From Streptomyces albireticuli (GTDB lineage: Bacteria > Actinomycetota > Actinomycetes > Streptomycetales > Streptomycetaceae), in assembly GCF_002192455.1 (NCBI RefSeq), contig NZ_CP021744.1:2510001-2574000 (forward strand): a stretch of DNA of 64,000 bases, given 5' to 3'. Below the pieces are notes generated by a model. It was not told where the DNA came from. It was given only the letters and a program-made list of their open reading frames with translations, and searched no databases. How positions within the stretch are numbered: the first letter of the stretch is position 1; the number at the start of each line of letters is the position of its first letter. This document shows positions 35,186 through 43,011 of this stretch, piece after piece. The position numbers were made by a program, and so were the translations under genes.

Positions 35186-35695
35186 TCAGAGCTGGATGTC
35201 GAAGGTGACCTTCGCCTGTTCCACCGTCTCCTGGAGCACGCGCACCTGGCCGCGGGCGTTCTTGTACTTGCCGGTGCCGCCGGTGATGGCGAACTGCTCG
35301 TCGAAGACCGGGCCCTTGGCGTTCAGCTTCGCGGTGCCCGACGTGGTGATCTTGTTGCCGTCGCCCAGGTCGTAGACGAAGGTCAGCATCTCGGACGTAC
35401 GCGGCTCGGCGTCGGTGGAGATGCCCTGGAAGCTGCTGGTCCCGAGGGTGCGGCCGTCGGTGCCGACGAGGTCGCCGGTGCCGATCAGCTGGTCGCCGAG
35501 TGCCGAGTCGGCCGGGGCGACGTCGACCATGTTGATCGAGGTGCCGCGCTCGACGGCCTCGATCGTGACCGTGCGCGGGCCGGTGTACGCGGGGCTCGCG
35601 GCGCCCGCGGTGGCCGGGCTCAGGGCGAGGGCGGCACCGGCGATACCGGCGGCGGCGACGGTGAGACCCAGGGCGGGAAGCGCGCGCTTGCGCAT
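35186..35695 (-). CDS. Secreted allene-oxide-cyclase/dirigent-like beta-barrel protein
   Basis: 169 residues, ATG 35695 with GGAG upstream. Sec signal peptide (ALPALGLTVAAAGIAGAALA, cleavage near TAGAAS). The mature part has the AOC-barrel pattern: GDQLIGTGDLVGTDGRTLGT, LTFVYDLGDGNKITTSGTA, FAITGGTGKYKNARGQVRV. These 8-stranded barrels bind small hydrophobic ligands; plant relatives cyclise allene oxides or guide radical coupling. Bacterial function is not established. It diverges from a MarR gene over a 39-bp palindrome, so ligand-induced expression is likely. Confidence 0.82.
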   Translation of the reverse strand: MRKRALPALGLTVAAAGIAGAALALSPATAGAASPAYTGPRTVTIEAVERGTSINMVDVAPADSALGDQLIGTGDLVGTDGRTLGTSSFQGISTDAEPRTSEMLTFVYDLGDGNKITTSGTAKLNAKGPVFDEQFAITGGTGKYKNARGQVRVLQETVEQAKVTFDIQL

Positions 35696-35724
35696 GATCG
35701 GACTCCAAACCTTGCGAAAAGAAA

Positions 35725-35763
35725 TATCTGCTTCGGCAGACAATATGTCTGCCGAAGCAGATA
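35725..35763. promoter_or_regulatory. MarR-type operator, perfect 18-bp arms
   Basis: TATCTGCTTCGGCAGACA (35725-35742), spacer ATA, exact complement at 35746-35763. It lies 30 bases upstream of the barrel-protein start and 50 upstream of the MarR start. Confidence 0.75.
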
Positions 35764-35812
35764 CTGCAAGGGAAGGTTCTGCCGTCGGGTGGCTTTCTGC
35801 GACCCTGGTGGG

Positions 35813-36250
35813 GTGAAGGAGCGCATGCTGAATGACGACGACGTGACGCTGTACGGCCTGTTCGTGGAGGCCTTCAGCCGACTGAAACCGCTGGTCCACG
35901 AGGATCTCGGGGTACCGGACACCTGGTTCGAGGTACTGCTGCGCCTGGGCCGGACCCCCGGCCACGCCCTGCGGATGAGCGACCTGGCGACCGCGGTGGC
36001 CTTCAGCTCGGGCGGCTTCACCCGGCTCGCGGACCGCATGGAGGAGGCGGAGCTGATCCGCCGCGAACCGGACCCGGACGACCGGCGGGCCGCGCTGGCG
36101 GTGCTGACACCGGCGGGCGAGAAGGCCCTGGACCGGGCGCTGTCACGGCATCTCGCGCACCTGCGCACGCACGTGAGCGGCCGGCTGTCGGAGGAGGACC
36201 GGCGCGCGTTCGAACGGGTGCTGCGGCTGCTGCGGGACGGCGACGCGTAG
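35813..36250 (+). CDS. MarR-family regulator
   Basis: 145 residues from GTG 35813; ATG 35825 (AAGGAG only 3-4 bases upstream) and GTG 35789 are alternatives. Core winged helix: LRMSDLATAVAFSSGGFTRL (recognition helix region) and LIRREPDPDDRRAALAVLTP (wing), then a dimerisation helix. It is divergent from the barrel-protein/NAD(P) operon with a long palindrome between, so it probably represses that operon and itself. Confidence 0.92.
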   Translation: MKERMLNDDDVTLYGLFVEAFSRLKPLVHEDLGVPDTWFEVLLRLGRTPGHALRMSDLATAVAFSSGGFTRLADRMEEAELIRREPDPDDRRAALAVLTPAGEKALDRALSRHLAHLRTHVSGRLSEEDRRAFERVLRLLRDGDA

Positions 36251-36338
36251 GCGCGTGGGCGTGTGCGCACACAGACACGCGGGCACGCGGGCGACATCGG
36301 GCCCCCGCCCCGGACCCGGGCACCCGGGAAAAACAGCG

Positions 36339-36370
36339 GTGCGCCGCACCGCTTCCGCGGTACGGCGCAC
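36339..36370. terminator. Hairpin between MarR gene and tyrosinase operon
   Basis: 14-bp stem with one mismatch (36339-36352 with 36357-36370), loop TTCC, between convergent units. Confidence 0.65.
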
Positions 36371-36401
36371 CCGAAGCCCCCCCTCGGGCCCCGGCCACCG
36401 A

Positions 36402-37259
36402 CTACACGTCGGTGTCGTACTTGTAGAACTTCTTGTGGTCGATGAGGTCGGCCGGGACGACCCGCTTGCCCTGCTCGATCCACGGCTTCATCGGCTGGTT
36501 CAGGGCGACGATGTCCTTGACCGGCTCGACCGGCAGGTACGCGGGCACCTTCGGGTGGCGCTTCTGCCAGTCCGCCCACAGCTTGTCGATGAAGCAGTGG
36601 AGCAGCCAGAAGACGGGGTCGTTGGGCGACATCCCCGTGTTCATGTGGCCGCCGATCCAGCGGTGGACGGCGTTGTGCGGGCCGGTGTTGCCGTTGGCCC
36701 AGCCCTCGACGAGGTTACGGAAACCGGCCTTGGAGGTGGAGTTCCAGGGCGCCTCGTCGTAGTACGGGGCGGCCAGCGCGGCCTCGACCGTGGCGGCCGT
36801 GGGCAGCTGCGGCGTCCCCTTGTTCTTGCCGATCTCGCGCATCAGGAAGGGGCGCTCGTCGGCCTTGAAGTAGATCGGCCAGCGGCCGCCGCTGTAGGCG
36901 AACGGACCGTCCATGACCTGGGCGTCCCGCTCCCGGCCGGTGCCGCCCAGGAAGTCGGGGGCGAAGATCGGGTCGGACAGCGAGCGGTTGACCGTGAAGT
37001 CCCAGTACGGCAGCGTGACCGCCGGGTTGACGGACTGGAGGTCCCGCTCGAAGTCGAGCAGGAACTGGCGGTGCCAGGGGAGGAACGACGGGGAGACGTG
37101 GCCCGTGCGCTCCTGGTCGTCCAGGTCGCTCATCACGAAGCGGTCGTGGATCTCGACGTACTTGTCGTAACCGCCGCGGCGCTTGAGCTCCAGCAGGGCC
37201 TCGACGAAGTCGCGCCGCTCGGCCTTGCTCAGCTTTGCCTGGTTCTTGCGAACTGCCAT
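36402..37259 (-). CDS. melC2: Tyrosinase (type-3 copper), MelC2 type
   Basis: 285 residues. Oxidises tyrosine and DOPA to quinones in melanin formation. Copper ligands are visible: CuA H38 (VEIHDR), H54 (TGHVSP), H63 (PWHRQF), and CuB H195, H199 (GPHNAVHRW) and H221 (LLHCFIDKLW). It has no signal peptide and is exported with the twin-arginine caddie protein encoded just upstream, as established for MelC. It is slightly longer than the ~273-residue MelC2 proteins, with a Lys-rich C-terminal end, and could be the second tyrosinase type seen in some species. Confidence 0.93.
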   Translation of the reverse strand: MAVRKNQAKLSKAERRDFVEALLELKRRGGYDKYVEIHDRFVMSDLDDQERTGHVSPSFLPWHRQFLLDFERDLQSVNPAVTLPYWDFTVNRSLSDPIFAPDFLGGTGRERDAQVMDGPFAYSGGRWPIYFKADERPFLMREIGKNKGTPQLPTAATVEAALAAPYYDEAPWNSTSKAGFRNLVEGWANGNTGPHNAVHRWIGGHMNTGMSPNDPVFWLLHCFIDKLWADWQKRHPKVPAYLPVEPVKDIVALNQPMKPWIEQGKRVVPADLIDHKKFYKYDTDV

Positions 37260-37301
37260 AAAAATTCAGACCTTTACCGTGTCACGAACGAAGGGACGAG
37301 C

Positions 37302-37682
37302 TCAGACGAGGTTGACGCCACGCAGCGCGCGCACGGCGGCGCGCGTCACCTCGTACGGCGAGTCGAAGACCTCGTAGTGGTTCATGACGCTGATCCAGCC
37401 GTTGCCGCGCGGCATGATGTGCAGCGGGCGCCCGTCGACGAACACGGCGATGCCGAAGTCGTGGTGGCCGCCGCCGGCGGTGAGCCGGCCCTCGATGCGA
37501 CGGCCCTCGTAGACCTCGTCGAACGGCTGGTGGCCGCCACCGGTGTGGTGGTCGTGCTCGTGCCCGGCGGCGGACGTGGCGCCGTCCGCGGCCATGGCCT
37601 GCGCGGCCGGTGCCACCAGTGCGAATCCTGCGGCCACCGCGGCCGTACGGCCCAGCATGCGGCGGCGGGTGAGGTCGGACAC
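37302..37682 (-). CDS. melC1: Tyrosinase caddie/copper chaperone, MelC1 type
   Basis: 126 residues from GTG 37682, favoured because AGGGGG lies 7 bases upstream; an in-frame GTG at 37703 would add seven residues. Tat signal (LTRRRMLGRTAAVAAGFALV). The mature part is His-rich (GHEHDHHTGGGH), then the conserved FDEVYEGRRIEG, HDFGIAVFVDGRPLH and ISVMNHYEVFDSPYEVTRAA. It inserts copper into and co-exports the tyrosinase. First gene of the operon, 42 bases before melC2. Confidence 0.92.
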   Translation of the reverse strand: MSDLTRRRMLGRTAAVAAGFALVAPAAQAMAADGATSAAGHEHDHHTGGGHQPFDEVYEGRRIEGRLTAGGGHHDFGIAVFVDGRPLHIMPRGNGWISVMNHYEVFDSPYEVTRAAVRALRGVNLV

Positions 37683-38065
37683 CCGGTTCCCCCTTGTGTT
37701 CACGCTCTGAGGACCCCCCTCAGAAGAAACGTTTCTTCCGGCCGGGCGGAGAGGGTGCGCAAGGCGTGCGCGGCATGCTTCGGCACCTGGGCCGTGACCG
37801 CCGATCCCCCCGATCCCCCCGATCGGCGCGTGCGGCGGACCCGGTGGGCGCGCCGCAGATGATCAAGAACGTAACAGACCTGAGGGAAGAGCCGGACATG
37901 TGGCGAGATAAAGCCAATATGAGGGTGTATTAAACAAAAACACTCTGCATAAATAACCTGCGGTAAGGCATGCAGCGGAGCGGAAGATCTCTTTCTCTCC
38001 GCCTTGAATTCGGTATATTTTCCTGCCGTATCGACGAAACGTGGCATGCCTCACGAAATGACGAA
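37683..38065. other. 383-base melC upstream region with an AT-rich island
   Basis: Between about 37860 and 38060 the sequence is strikingly AT-richer than its surroundings (runs such as TTAAACAAAAACA and GGTATATTTTCC). It presumably contains the melC promoter reading leftwards. A 24-codon open frame (37860-37934, starts MIKNVTDLREEP) has no ribosome site and is not supported as a gene. Confidence 0.5.
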
Positions 38066-38092
38066 GCCCCCGCCGACCTGGTCGGCGGGGGC
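38066..38092 (-). terminator. Terminator of pfkA
   Basis: Perfect 12-bp stem GCCCCCGCCGAC / GTCGGCGGGGGC, 3-nt loop, 23 bases beyond the pfkA stop. Confidence 0.7.
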
Positions 38093-38114
38093 CTGTCGAA
38101 GACCTGCGGGCGGG

Positions 38115-39140
38115 CTAGAAGACCGACTCGGCCTCGTCCATCCGGTTCTCCGGGACCCGCTTGAGCTCGGTGACGGCGTCCGCGAGCGGCACCATCTTGA
38201 TGTCGGTGCCCTTCAGCGCCGTCATCTTGCCGAAGTCGCCCCGGTGGGCGGCCTCGACGGCGTGCCAGCCGAAGCGGGTGGCGAGCACGCGGTCGTACGC
38301 GGTGGGGGTGCCGCCGCGCTGGACGTGGCCGAGGATGACCGGGCGGGCCTCCTTACCCAGGCGGCGCTCCAGCTCGGTCGCGAGCTTGGTGCCGATGCCG
38401 GCGAAGCGCTCGTGACCGAACTGGTCTATGGCGCCCTTGGCGTAGTCCATGGAGCCCTCGGCCGGGTGGGCGCCCTCGGCGACGCAGATGACGGCGAACT
38501 TCTTGCCGCGGGCGAAGCGCTCCTCCACCATCTTGACCAGGTCCGCCGGGTCGAAGGCGCGCTCGGGCAGGCAGATGCCGTGGGCGCCGCCGGCCATGCC
38601 GGACTCCAGCGCGATCCAGCCGGCGTGCCGGCCCATGACCTCGACGACCATGACGCGCTGGTGCGACTCGGCGGTGGTCTTGAGGCGGTCGATGGCCTCG
38701 GTGGCGACACCGACGGCCGTGTCGAAACCGAAGGTGCGGTCCGTGGAGGAGATGTCGTTGTCGATGGTCTTCGGGACGCCGACCACCGGCAGGCCCGCGT
38801 CGGAGAGCATCTTGGACGCGGTGAGCGTGCCCTCGCCGCCGATCGGGATCAGCACGTCGATGCCCAGGTCGCGGGCGAGCTCCTTGGAGCTCTCGCAGGC
38901 CTCGCGGAGCCGGGCGCGCTCCAGGCGCGAGGAGCCGAGGATGGTGCCGCCGCGGGCCAGGATGCCGCTGACGGCCTCCAGGTCCAGCTTGCGGTGCCGG
39001 CCGTCGAGCAGGCCCTTGAAGCCGTCCTCGAAGCCGATGACCTCATCACCGTGGCCGACGACCGCACGGTGCACGACCGAGCGGATGACAGCGTTCAGGC
39101 CGGGGCAGTCGCCGCCTGCGGTGAGAACTCCGATGCGCAT
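38115..39140 (-). CDS. pfkA: 6-phosphofructokinase (ATP-dependent type)
   Basis: 341 residues, ATG 39140 with AGGAGA about 10 bases upstream. Phosphorylates fructose-6-phosphate in glycolysis. Motifs: GVLTAGGDCPGLNAVIR (nucleotide site), GGEGTL (Gly at the position that distinguishes ATP- from PPi-dependent enzymes, where the latter carry Asp), catalytic PKTIDNDI, and MGRHAGWIAL plus HVQRGGTP for substrate binding. The Lys in PKTID is the variant seen in actinobacterial ATP enzymes. It diverges from pta, in a cluster linking glycolysis to acetate metabolism. Confidence 0.96.
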   Translation of the reverse strand: MRIGVLTAGGDCPGLNAVIRSVVHRAVVGHGDEVIGFEDGFKGLLDGRHRKLDLEAVSGILARGGTILGSSRLERARLREACESSKELARDLGIDVLIPIGGEGTLTASKMLSDAGLPVVGVPKTIDNDISSTDRTFGFDTAVGVATEAIDRLKTTAESHQRVMVVEVMGRHAGWIALESGMAGGAHGICLPERAFDPADLVKMVEERFARGKKFAVICVAEGAHPAEGSMDYAKGAIDQFGHERFAGIGTKLATELERRLGKEARPVILGHVQRGGTPTAYDRVLATRFGWHAVEAAHRGDFGKMTALKGTDIKMVPLADAVTELKRVPENRMDEAESVF

Positions 39141-39506
39141 CTGGCTGTGTCTCCTGCTCGCTACTGGTACATGTGAGCCGAACCGATTGTTTCACGGGCC
39201 GGGGGGTAGTGGCGCAACCCCCGGTAATCCTGCCTCAGGCCGGACCCCGGCCGGCCCCGCGCCGGGGGGCTGGAGGCGTCCGGCCCGGGCCCGGCCCACA
39301 GCCGGCACGGAACCGAACCGGCCGTGGCTTCCGTCAGAGAAAGTCCCTGACCAGGCACGGAGCCGCTGCGGAGGATCCGGGGCGCCCCGTCGAGGGCACT
39401 GACGCGCGCCTTAACCAGCGGCGCAGGTATTGTCAAGAGGGCAAGCCCACCATAACGGGTAATTTTTGAACCGCATGAACACGGCGATGGAGCAAGGAGA
39501 GCACGC
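39141..39506. other. 366-base divergent region between pfkA and pta
   Basis: The first ~250 bases are GC-rich without a supported gene; the last ~80 are AT-richer and contain a candidate pta promoter (39430-39458). Confidence 0.45.
39430..39458 (+). promoter_or_regulatory. Candidate pta-ackA promoter
   Basis: -35 TTGTCA (39430-39435), 17-bp spacer, imperfect -10 TAACGG (39453-39458), in an AT-rich stretch about 49 bases before the start codon. Confidence 0.35.
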
Positions 39507-41585
39507 GTGACGCGCAGCGTGTACGTGACCGGGACCGACCGGGGTGACGGCCGCCAGGTCATCGAGCTGGGAGTCATGGAGCTCCTCACCCGCCATGTGG
39601 ACCGGGTGGGCGTCTTCCGCCCGCTCGTCCACGGCGACGGCCCGGACCGGCTTTTCGACCTGCTGCGGTCCCGCTACCGGCTCGGCCAGTCACCGGAGAC
39701 CGTGTACGGCCTGAGCTACGGCGAGGCGTCCGCCCTCCAGGCCGAGCGCGGCACGGACGAGCTGGTCTCGGCCCTGGTGGAGCGCTTCCTGGCGGTGGCC
39801 CGGGAGTACGAGTACGTGCTGGTGCTGGGCACCGACTACGCCGACACCAGCGTCCCGGACGAGCTGGCGCTCAACGCGCGGCTGGCGAACGAGTTCGGCG
39901 CCTCGGTGATCACCGTGGTCAGCGGTCAGGACCAGGAGGCCGAGGCCGTCCGCGCCGAGGCCCGCAACGCCTACCGCGCCTACGAGGCGCTGGGCTGCGA
40001 CGTCGTCGCGCTCGTCGTCAACCGAGTGGCCCCGGCCGACCGCGAGGCCGTCGCCGAGCTCGCCACCAGCCTGCCGGTGCCCTGCTACGCGCTGCCCGAG
40101 GACGCCTCGCTCTCCGCGCCGACCGTGGGCCAGATCGTCCGCAAGCTGGGCGCCGAGGTGCTGCTCGGCGACGACGCCGGGCTCGCCCGCGACGTGAAGG
40201 ACTTCGTCTTCGGCGGCGCGATGCTCCCGGTCTTCCTGCCAGCCCTGACCGACGGCTGCCTGGTCGTGACCCCCGGCGACCGCACCGATCTGATCATCGG
40301 CGCGCTGGCCGCGCACAGCGCGGGCGCACCGCCGATAGCCGGTGTGCTGCTCACCCTGGACGAGCGGCCGACGGCGGACATCCTGGCGCTGGCGGGCCGG
40401 CTCGCCCCCGGCACCCCGGTGATCTCCGTGCCGGGCAAGTCCTTCCCGACCGCCACCGAGCTCTTCGCGGTCGAGGGCAAGCTCAACGCCGCCTCGCCGC
40501 GCAAGGCGGAGACGGCCCTCGGCCTCTTCGAGCGGCACGTGGACACGGCGGAGCTGACGAACCGCATCTCCGTGGCCCGCTCCGGCCGCGTCACCCCGAT
40601 GATGTTCGAGCACGAGCTGATCGAGCGCTCCCGCTCCGCCCGCCGCCGGGTGGTGCTGCCCGAGGGCACCGAGGAGCGCGTGCTGCGCGCCGCCGACGTG
40701 CTGCTGCGCCGTGACGTCTGCGACCTCACCCTGCTGGGCGAGGAGGAGGCGATCCGCAAGCGCGCCGGGGAGCTGGGCATCGACCTGGCCGAGGCGCAGC
40801 TGATCGACCCGCACACCTCGCCGCTGCGCGAGCGCTTCGCGGAGCTCTACGCGAAGGCGCGCGCCCACAAGGGCATGACCGTCGAGCTGGCGCACGACGT
40901 CGTCGCCGACGTGTCGTACTTCGGCACGCTGATGGTCCAGGAGGGCCTGGCCGACGGCATGGTCTCCGGCGCGGTGCACTCCACCGCGGCGACCATCCGC
41001 CCGGCCTTCGAGGTCATCAAGACCGCGCCGGGCGCGCAGATCGTCTCCTCGGTCTTCTTCATGTGCCTGGCCGACCGGGTCCTCGTCTACGGCGACTGCG
41101 CCGTCAACCCGGACCCGAACGCCGAGCAGCTCGCGGACATCGCCATCCAGTCCGCCGCGACCGCCGCCCAGTTCGGGGTGGAGCCGCGGATCGCGATGCT
41201 GTCGTACTCCACCGGCACCTCCGGGTCCGGCGCGGACGTCGACAAGGTCCGCCGGGCCACCGAGCTCGTCCGGGAGCGCCGTCCCGACCTCAAGGTCGAG
41301 GGCCCGATCCAGTACGACGCCGCCGTCGACGCCGCCGTCGCGGCGACCAAGCTGCCGGGCTCCGAGGTCGCCGGAAAGGCCACCGTGCTGGTCTTCCCGG
41401 ACCTCAACACCGGGAACAACACCTACAAGGCCGTGCAGCGCTCGGCGGGCGCCGTCGCGGTCGGCCCGGTCCTCCAGGGTCTGCGCAAGCCGGTGAACGA
41501 CCTGTCGCGCGGCGCCCTGGTCCAGGACATCGTGAACACCGTGGCCATCACGGCCATCCAGGCGCAGGGTGAGCAGCGCGCCTGA
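39507..41585 (+). CDS. pta: Phosphate acetyltransferase, long form with N-terminal regulatory domains
   Basis: 692 residues, GTG 39507 with AAGGAGA 6 bases upstream. Interconverts acetyl-CoA and acetyl phosphate. The N-terminal ~200 residues form a dethiobiotin-synthetase-like P-loop domain whose Walker A is degenerate (GTDRGDGRQ, Arg for the usual Lys-Ser/Thr). A DRTGG domain follows (~215-330; DLIIGALAAHSAGAPPIAGV), then the C-terminal PTA_PTB catalytic domain (~370-690; VVLPEGTEERVLRAADVLLR, SYSTGTSGSGADVDKVR, VFPDLNTGNNTYKAVQR). It is followed by ackA, the partner enzyme. Confidence 0.96.
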   Translation: MTRSVYVTGTDRGDGRQVIELGVMELLTRHVDRVGVFRPLVHGDGPDRLFDLLRSRYRLGQSPETVYGLSYGEASALQAERGTDELVSALVERFLAVAREYEYVLVLGTDYADTSVPDELALNARLANEFGASVITVVSGQDQEAEAVRAEARNAYRAYEALGCDVVALVVNRVAPADREAVAELATSLPVPCYALPEDASLSAPTVGQIVRKLGAEVLLGDDAGLARDVKDFVFGGAMLPVFLPALTDGCLVVTPGDRTDLIIGALAAHSAGAPPIAGVLLTLDERPTADILALAGRLAPGTPVISVPGKSFPTATELFAVEGKLNAASPRKAETALGLFERHVDTAELTNRISVARSGRVTPMMFEHELIERSRSARRRVVLPEGTEERVLRAADVLLRRDVCDLTLLGEEEAIRKRAGELGIDLAEAQLIDPHTSPLRERFAELYAKARAHKGMTVELAHDVVADVSYFGTLMVQEGLADGMVSGAVHSTAATIRPAFEVIKTAPGAQIVSSVFFMCLADRVLVYGDCAVNPDPNAEQLADIAIQSAATAAQFGVEPRIAMLSYSTGTSGSGADVDKVRRATELVRERRPDLKVEGPIQYDAAVDAAVAATKLPGSEVAGKATVLVFPDLNTGNNTYKAVQRSAGAVAVGPVLQGLRKPVNDLSRGALVQDIVNTVAITAIQAQGEQRA

Positions 41586-41727
41586 CACCCGTACGGTCGT
41601 ACGGGGGCTGCCCGGCCCCCGTACGACCGGCCCCGGGGCCGCGGTGACCGCCGTGGCCCCGGGGCCGGCAGTGACCGCCACCGCCCCCACGCCCCACATC
41701 CCCCACAACCGACCCGGAAAGCCCTTC

Positions 41728-42939
41728 ATGACTGCCAACCCCACCCGCGTCCTCGTCCTCAACTCCGGCTCCTCGTCCGTCAAGTACCAGCTGCTCGACA
41801 TGGCCGACGGCGCCCGGCTGGCCGTCGGTCTGGTGGAGCGCATCGGTGAGGAGACCTCCCGCCTCGCGCACACCCCGCTCGCCACGGGCGGCGACAAGCG
41901 CGAGAAGGAGGCGCCGATCGCCGACCACGAGGCCGCGCTGAAGGCCGTCGCCCAGGAGCTGGCCGCGGACGGGCTGGGCCTGGACTCGCCGGAGCTCGCC
42001 GCGATCGGGCACCGGGTCGTGCACGGCGGCCAGAAGTTCACCGCCCCGACCGTGATCACGGACGAGGTCGTCGCGGAGATCGAGCGGCTGATCCCGGTGG
42101 CGCCGCTGCACAACCCCGCCAACATCACGGGCATCCGCACCGCCCAGGCGCTCCGCCCCGACCTCCCGCAGGTCGCGGTCTTCGACACCGCCTTCCACAC
42201 GACGATGCCGGAGTCGGCCGCCCGCTACGCGATCGACGTGGAGACCGCGGACGCCCACCGCATCCGCCGCTACGGCTTCCACGGCACCTCGCACGCCTAC
42301 GTCTCCCGCGAGACCGCCAAGCTGCTGGGCAAGGACCCCTCCGAGGTCAACGTGATCGTTCTGCACCTGGGCAACGGCGCCTCGGCCTCGGCCGTGCGCG
42401 GCGGCCGCTGCGTGGACACCTCCATGGGCCTCACCCCGCTGGAGGGCCTGGTCATGGGCACCCGCTCGGGTGACATCGACCCGGCGGTCATCTTCCACCT
42501 GGCCCGCAACGGCGGGATGTCCGTCGACGAGATCGACTCGCTCCTGAACAAGAAGAGCGGTCTGATCGGTCTGTGCGGCGACAACGACATGCGCGAGATC
42601 CGCCGGCGCATCGACGAGGGCGACGAGCGCGCGGCGCTGGCCTTCGACGTCTACGTGCACCGGCTGAAGAAGTACATCGGCGCCTACTACGCGGTGCTCG
42701 GCAAGGTCGACGCCGTGGCCTTCACCGCCGGTGTGGGCGAGAACGCCGCCCCGGTGCGCGAGGCCGCCGTCGCGGGCCTGGAGGAGCTGGGCCTGGCCGT
42801 GGACGCCGGTCTCAACGCCGTGCGGGCCGACGAGCCGCGGCTGATCTCGCCCGAGTACGCCCGGGTCGCCGTCGCCGTGGTGCCCACCGACGAGGAGCTG
42901 GAGATCGCCACCCAGGCTTACGCCCTGGTCAGCGCTTGA
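41728..42939 (+). CDS. ackA: Acetate kinase
   Basis: 403 residues from ATG 41728 (GGAAAG upstream). ASKHA-fold enzyme making ATP and acetate from acetyl phosphate and ADP. Signatures: RVLVLNSGSSSVKYQL (N-terminal phosphate site), GHRVVHGG, FDTAFHTTMP, RYGFHGTSHAYVS (catalytic Arg/His), LGNGASASAVRGG and TAGVGENAAPVR. Lies 142 bases downstream of pta, almost certainly in one transcript. Confidence 0.97.
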   Translation: MTANPTRVLVLNSGSSSVKYQLLDMADGARLAVGLVERIGEETSRLAHTPLATGGDKREKEAPIADHEAALKAVAQELAADGLGLDSPELAAIGHRVVHGGQKFTAPTVITDEVVAEIERLIPVAPLHNPANITGIRTAQALRPDLPQVAVFDTAFHTTMPESAARYAIDVETADAHRIRRYGFHGTSHAYVSRETAKLLGKDPSEVNVIVLHLGNGASASAVRGGRCVDTSMGLTPLEGLVMGTRSGDIDPAVIFHLARNGGMSVDEIDSLLNKKSGLIGLCGDNDMREIRRRIDEGDERAALAFDVYVHRLKKYIGAYYAVLGKVDAVAFTAGVGENAAPVREAAVAGLEELGLAVDAGLNAVRADEPRLISPEYARVAVAVVPTDEELEIATQAYALVSA

Positions 42940-42998
42940 TCACCGGCCGACTCTCGGTCTTTCCCACAGCTCGAATATTCCGCTCCGAAACAAACCGA

Positions 42999-43004
42999 TA
43001 GGAT
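42999..43004 (+). promoter_or_regulatory. Possible -10 box for a leaderless or short-leader pyk transcript
   Basis: TAGGAT ends 7 bases before ATG 43012. It could be the -10 of a leaderless mRNA, or its AGGA could act as the ribosome site 8 bases before the start. A matching -35 is not convincing. Confidence 0.35.
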
Positions 43005-43011
43005 CTGCCCC

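Noticed and set aside
37860-37934. 24-codon plus frame in the melC upstream AT island
   Set aside because: No ribosome site and no similarity that I recognise; AT-rich DNA with few stops on this side.
39690-42200. 836-codon minus-strand frame opposite pta-ackA
   Set aside because: Low-complexity composition and no ribosome site; shadow of conserved genes.
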